From NCBI GenBank assembly GCA_016124575.1, contig WGNM01000012.1, positions 28,173-92,172 on the forward strand: 64,000 nt of DNA, in the 5' to 3' direction. Shown here piece by piece: positions 62,386-64,000 of the stretch. The notes under the pieces are model-generated. The model worked only from the letters and a program-made list of their open reading frames with translations, was not told the DNA's origin and searched no databases. How positions within the stretch are numbered: the first letter of the stretch is position 1; every line of letters begins with the position of its first letter. Made by a program: the position numbers and the translations under genes. Source of the DNA: Cryomorphaceae bacterium. GTDB lineage: Bacteria; Bacteroidota; Bacteroidia; Flavobacteriales_D; Sanyastnellaceae.

Positions 62386-63399
62386 ATGGCAGTATTAAAT
62401 CAGTTTCAACAATACTCTCAAGGAGAAAATACAGTGACGAACAATGTTCTTTTGATGCTGTCGAACCTTTATGAAATAAACCCTAAGTATTATGAAGATT
62501 TCATAAAAGGATTAACTGAAGATTATGACCAATATGAAGTAATCCCTTCTTTCAGACAACAGATAGGCAATCGTGGAAATGGTATTATTGACGGGCATAT
62601 TCAAATAAAAGCCTCAAAAATTATCATTGAAACCAAACTACATGGTTTGGAGTGGATAAACAAATTGGTAAAGTATTCTGAAAGCTTTGACCAGAATGAA
62701 TACAAATTACTTCTTCATCTTAGCTCAACAAAATATCCTCAGATAGAGATTGAAAAAATTGAGAATAGATTAAGCGAGTTAAAAGACCTTGGGAAAATCA
62801 ACTTTCATTCAGTCACATATCAAGACTTGGTTGACCAATTGAAGGAACTTGCAAACAATTATCAATTTGAACATTATCTCCAAAGACTTAATGAGCATTT
62901 TGAAAATTACTGTTTAGGAATGGGTTTAATGCCACGAAGCAATAATGTTCTAAGAGCAATGGCTTGCGGACAATCCTATGACTTGAACATCAAGCATCAA
63001 TTCTACTTTGATTTGGCATCTAGGGGCTATAGCGACTTCAAATACCTTGGTATTTACAAATGGAAATCGGTCAGATACATTGGCCTTGTTGAAAATATGA
63101 TTCAAGCGGATTGGGATGAAGTAAATGGACTTAATGTGATAAATTCTAAACATCCAATAACAAAGGAACAAGAGCAAAAACTAATTGAAGCAATTAGGGA
63201 GACAATAAATGAAGGTTGGGGTGTAGCAAAAGGCCATCGTTTTTTCCTTTTATCGGACTTTACAAGAACCGATTTTAAAAAGACAAGTCCAGGCGGAATT
63301 TTTAGAGTTAGATTTTTTAATCTTGAGAATGTCTTGAATGAAGTGTCGACCGACATAAAATTGATTGCAGAACAGCTAAAGTCAAAGACGTGGGAGTAG
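62386..63399 (+). CDS. PD-(D/E)XK nuclease-like protein
   Basis: The 337-residue protein has an N-terminal PD-(D/E)XK-like core: GIIDGHI with Asp69 and KIIIETKL with Glu82 and Lys84, which fit D-x12-E-x-K. The C-terminal 200 residues (about 165-337; KYLGIYKWKSVRYIGLVEN, FFLLSDFTRTDF) are unassigned, perhaps a substrate-recognition part. The gene is visibly more AT-rich than its neighbours and lies beside IS3-family ends, which suggests recent transfer. Such proteins are frequent in defence islands, but no partner gene is seen here. Nuclease activity is inferred. Confidence 0.75.
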   Translation: MAVLNQFQQYSQGENTVTNNVLLMLSNLYEINPKYYEDFIKGLTEDYDQYEVIPSFRQQIGNRGNGIIDGHIQIKASKIIIETKLHGLEWINKLVKYSESFDQNEYKLLLHLSSTKYPQIEIEKIENRLSELKDLGKINFHSVTYQDLVDQLKELANNYQFEHYLQRLNEHFENYCLGMGLMPRSNNVLRAMACGQSYDLNIKHQFYFDLASRGYSDFKYLGIYKWKSVRYIGLVENMIQADWDEVNGLNVINSKHPITKEQEQKLIEAIRETINEGWGVAKGHRFFLLSDFTRTDFKKTSPGGIFRVRFFNLENVLNEVSTDIKLIAEQLKSKTWE

Positions 63400-63724
63400 A
63401 AGCTCGAGCACATAACAGCACCTCTAAGCAAGTAGGAGTTTCTTGTTGCGTTGGTCAAGAAAGTCTTAAATTTTAAGATCAGTTCTTCGGAGAAAGTTTT
63501 GAATTTAACGCCTTCTCTGCGTTTCACAGAATTCCGACAAACTGTCTCAAAACCTCTCCCCATTCATGTTTGTTTGAACATAAAATCAAAGGTTTCTATT
63601 TTGAAATCCGCACAATACTTGCTTGAAGCATGAAATACATTGCAGTAAATGTTCGCGGACAGACGGATTTCTCATTTTCATAGATCACACCTTCGCTGGA
63701 TATTCAAACGCTCCACCCTCAAAT
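63400..63724. other. Region before IS ends, no gene recognised
   Basis: Frames of up to 150 codons on the minus strand and 60 on the plus show no recognised motif; the longer one mostly overlaps the nuclease gene in antisense. This is probably disrupted DNA next to the insertion sequences. Confidence 0.35.
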
Positions 63725-63860
63725 TGTAGTACTCCCCAAAATCTCGACCATTGGTTAAGTTAATAGAATTTAATAACTTAAACAAATGAAGTCATGAGAA
63801 TGAAACGAAGAAAATTCACTGCAAAATTCAAGGCCCAAGTGGCCATTGAAGCCCTTAAGG
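63725..63860 (+). mobile_element. IS3-family element, left end, truncated
   Basis: The tip begins TGTAGTACTCCCC and its transposase orfA starts at 63794. The element is cut at about 63860, where another IS end begins. Confidence 0.7.
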
Positions 63861-63898
63861 TGTGCTACTCCCTAATCTTCCGACCATTGGTTCTATGA
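63794..63898 (+). pseudogene. IS3-family transposase OrfA, truncated
   Basis: The first 22 codons (MRMKRRKFTAKFKAQVAIEA, then LK) are the start of an IS3-type OrfA with its helix-turn-helix N-terminus. At 63861 the reading enters another IS end and stops 12 codons later. An intact OrfA would have about 100 residues, so this copy cannot make a working transposase. Confidence 0.75.
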
Positions 63899-64000
63899 CC
63901 TAAGTTATTTTAGGCGGCATTTTGGTACAAGTTAATCGGTTTATTTCGATTAATCCCTCGATGATTGCGTCGGTTGTATTTTTCCATGAACTGAGCAACA
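63861..64000 (-). mobile_element. Second IS3-family element inserted into the first
   Basis: The tip TGTGCTACTCCC is closely related to the tip at 63725 (about 21 of 30 bases agree, with GACCATTGG in both). A transposase C-terminus on the minus strand ends 50 bases inside. The element continues beyond the window. Confidence 0.7.
63910..63999 (-). CDS. IS3-family transposase OrfB, C-terminal end (cut by window edge)
   Basis: The minus strand encodes 29 residues before a stop at 63910. FMEKYNRRNHRGINR, then KPINLYQNAA, matches the final part of the integrase-core OrfB of IS3-type transposases (YN-x-R-x-H with P and a short tail). The catalytic DDE residues lie outside the window. Confidence 0.65.
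   Translation of the reverse strand, partial: VAQFMEKYNRRNHRGINRNKPINLYQNAA

Noticed and set aside
63102..63563. 153-codon minus frame overlapping the nuclease gene end
   Set aside because: Most of it is antisense to the nuclease gene and it has no motif.

Overview
This is a 64 kb stretch of a Bacteroidota chromosome, most likely a Flavobacteriales (Cryomorphaceae-like) marine or aquatic bacterium. The evidence is a complete Na+-translocating NADH:quinone oxidoreductase operon, a type IX secretion plug protein, T9SS-type cargo proteins with C-terminal sorting tails, a TonB receptor with a carboxypeptidase-regulatory-like N-terminus, DUF5777, DUF2797 and PorE-like proteins, and Bacteroidota -7 promoter elements (TAnnTTTG). 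No rRNA, tRNA or CRISPR array was seen. The last 1.6 kb differs from the rest: an AT-rich nuclease gene, then two nested IS3-family ends.

Layout. 0-4.9 kb: a GT4 glycosyltransferase cut by the window edge, an exported pirin-like protein, an RluA pseudouridine synthase, a SAM methyltransferase and a C39-like lipoprotein. 5-9.9 kb: a likely metal-uptake locus (His-rich small membrane protein, TonB receptor, lipoprotein), a DinB protein and a Crp/Fnr regulator with a perfect FNR-type palindrome between them. 10-14.2 kb: a NYN ribonuclease fused to a cold-shock domain, a small secreted protein, a PBP4-type D,D-peptidase and an atypical tyrosine recombinase. 14.4-16.2 kb: a three-gene cluster rich in Cys and His. 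16.3-25.3 kb: prolyl oligopeptidase, OmpA/DUF1573 envelope protein, YceI, pirin, Crp regulator with an AlbA_2 protein, and an acyltransferase. 25.3-28.3 kb: an operon of c-type cytochromes around an outer-membrane beta-barrel. 28.5-33.1 kb: glnS, a CCA-adding enzyme and the T9SS plug protein. 33.2-40.6 kb: nqrABCDEF, apbE and a small Cys-rich membrane protein proposed here as an NqrM analogue. 40.6-43.2 kb: PagL-like deacylase, mazG and a GIN-domain lipoprotein. 43.5-49.8 kb: a 2103-residue secreted repeat protein. 49.9-61.9 kb: thiol-redox proteins, hydrolases, Pmp3/YqaE, a coiled-coil secreted protein, a T9SS cargo protein, YqgE, M14 peptidase and lipoproteins, interrupted at 53.9-54.9 kb by a non-coding stretch with two 149-bp direct repeats. 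62-64 kb: the acquired segment.

Cross-cutting signals. Many genes have TAnnTTTG ending exactly 4 or 5 bases before the start codon, including two GTG starts, which predicts leaderless mRNAs. A family of intergenic hairpins (outer arm like TTATACGGA/TCCGTATAA, inner core TTGCAATTTTGCAA) occurs near 5.0, 5.1, 8.7 and 18.4 kb, with a related one at 1.75 kb. The NQR, apbE and small Cys-rich genes read as one biogenesis unit. The cytochrome/barrel operon and the CDICGC-barrel cluster are the least understood multi-gene units and the best candidates for undescribed systems. All functions are assigned by reading the sequence; no database search was run.
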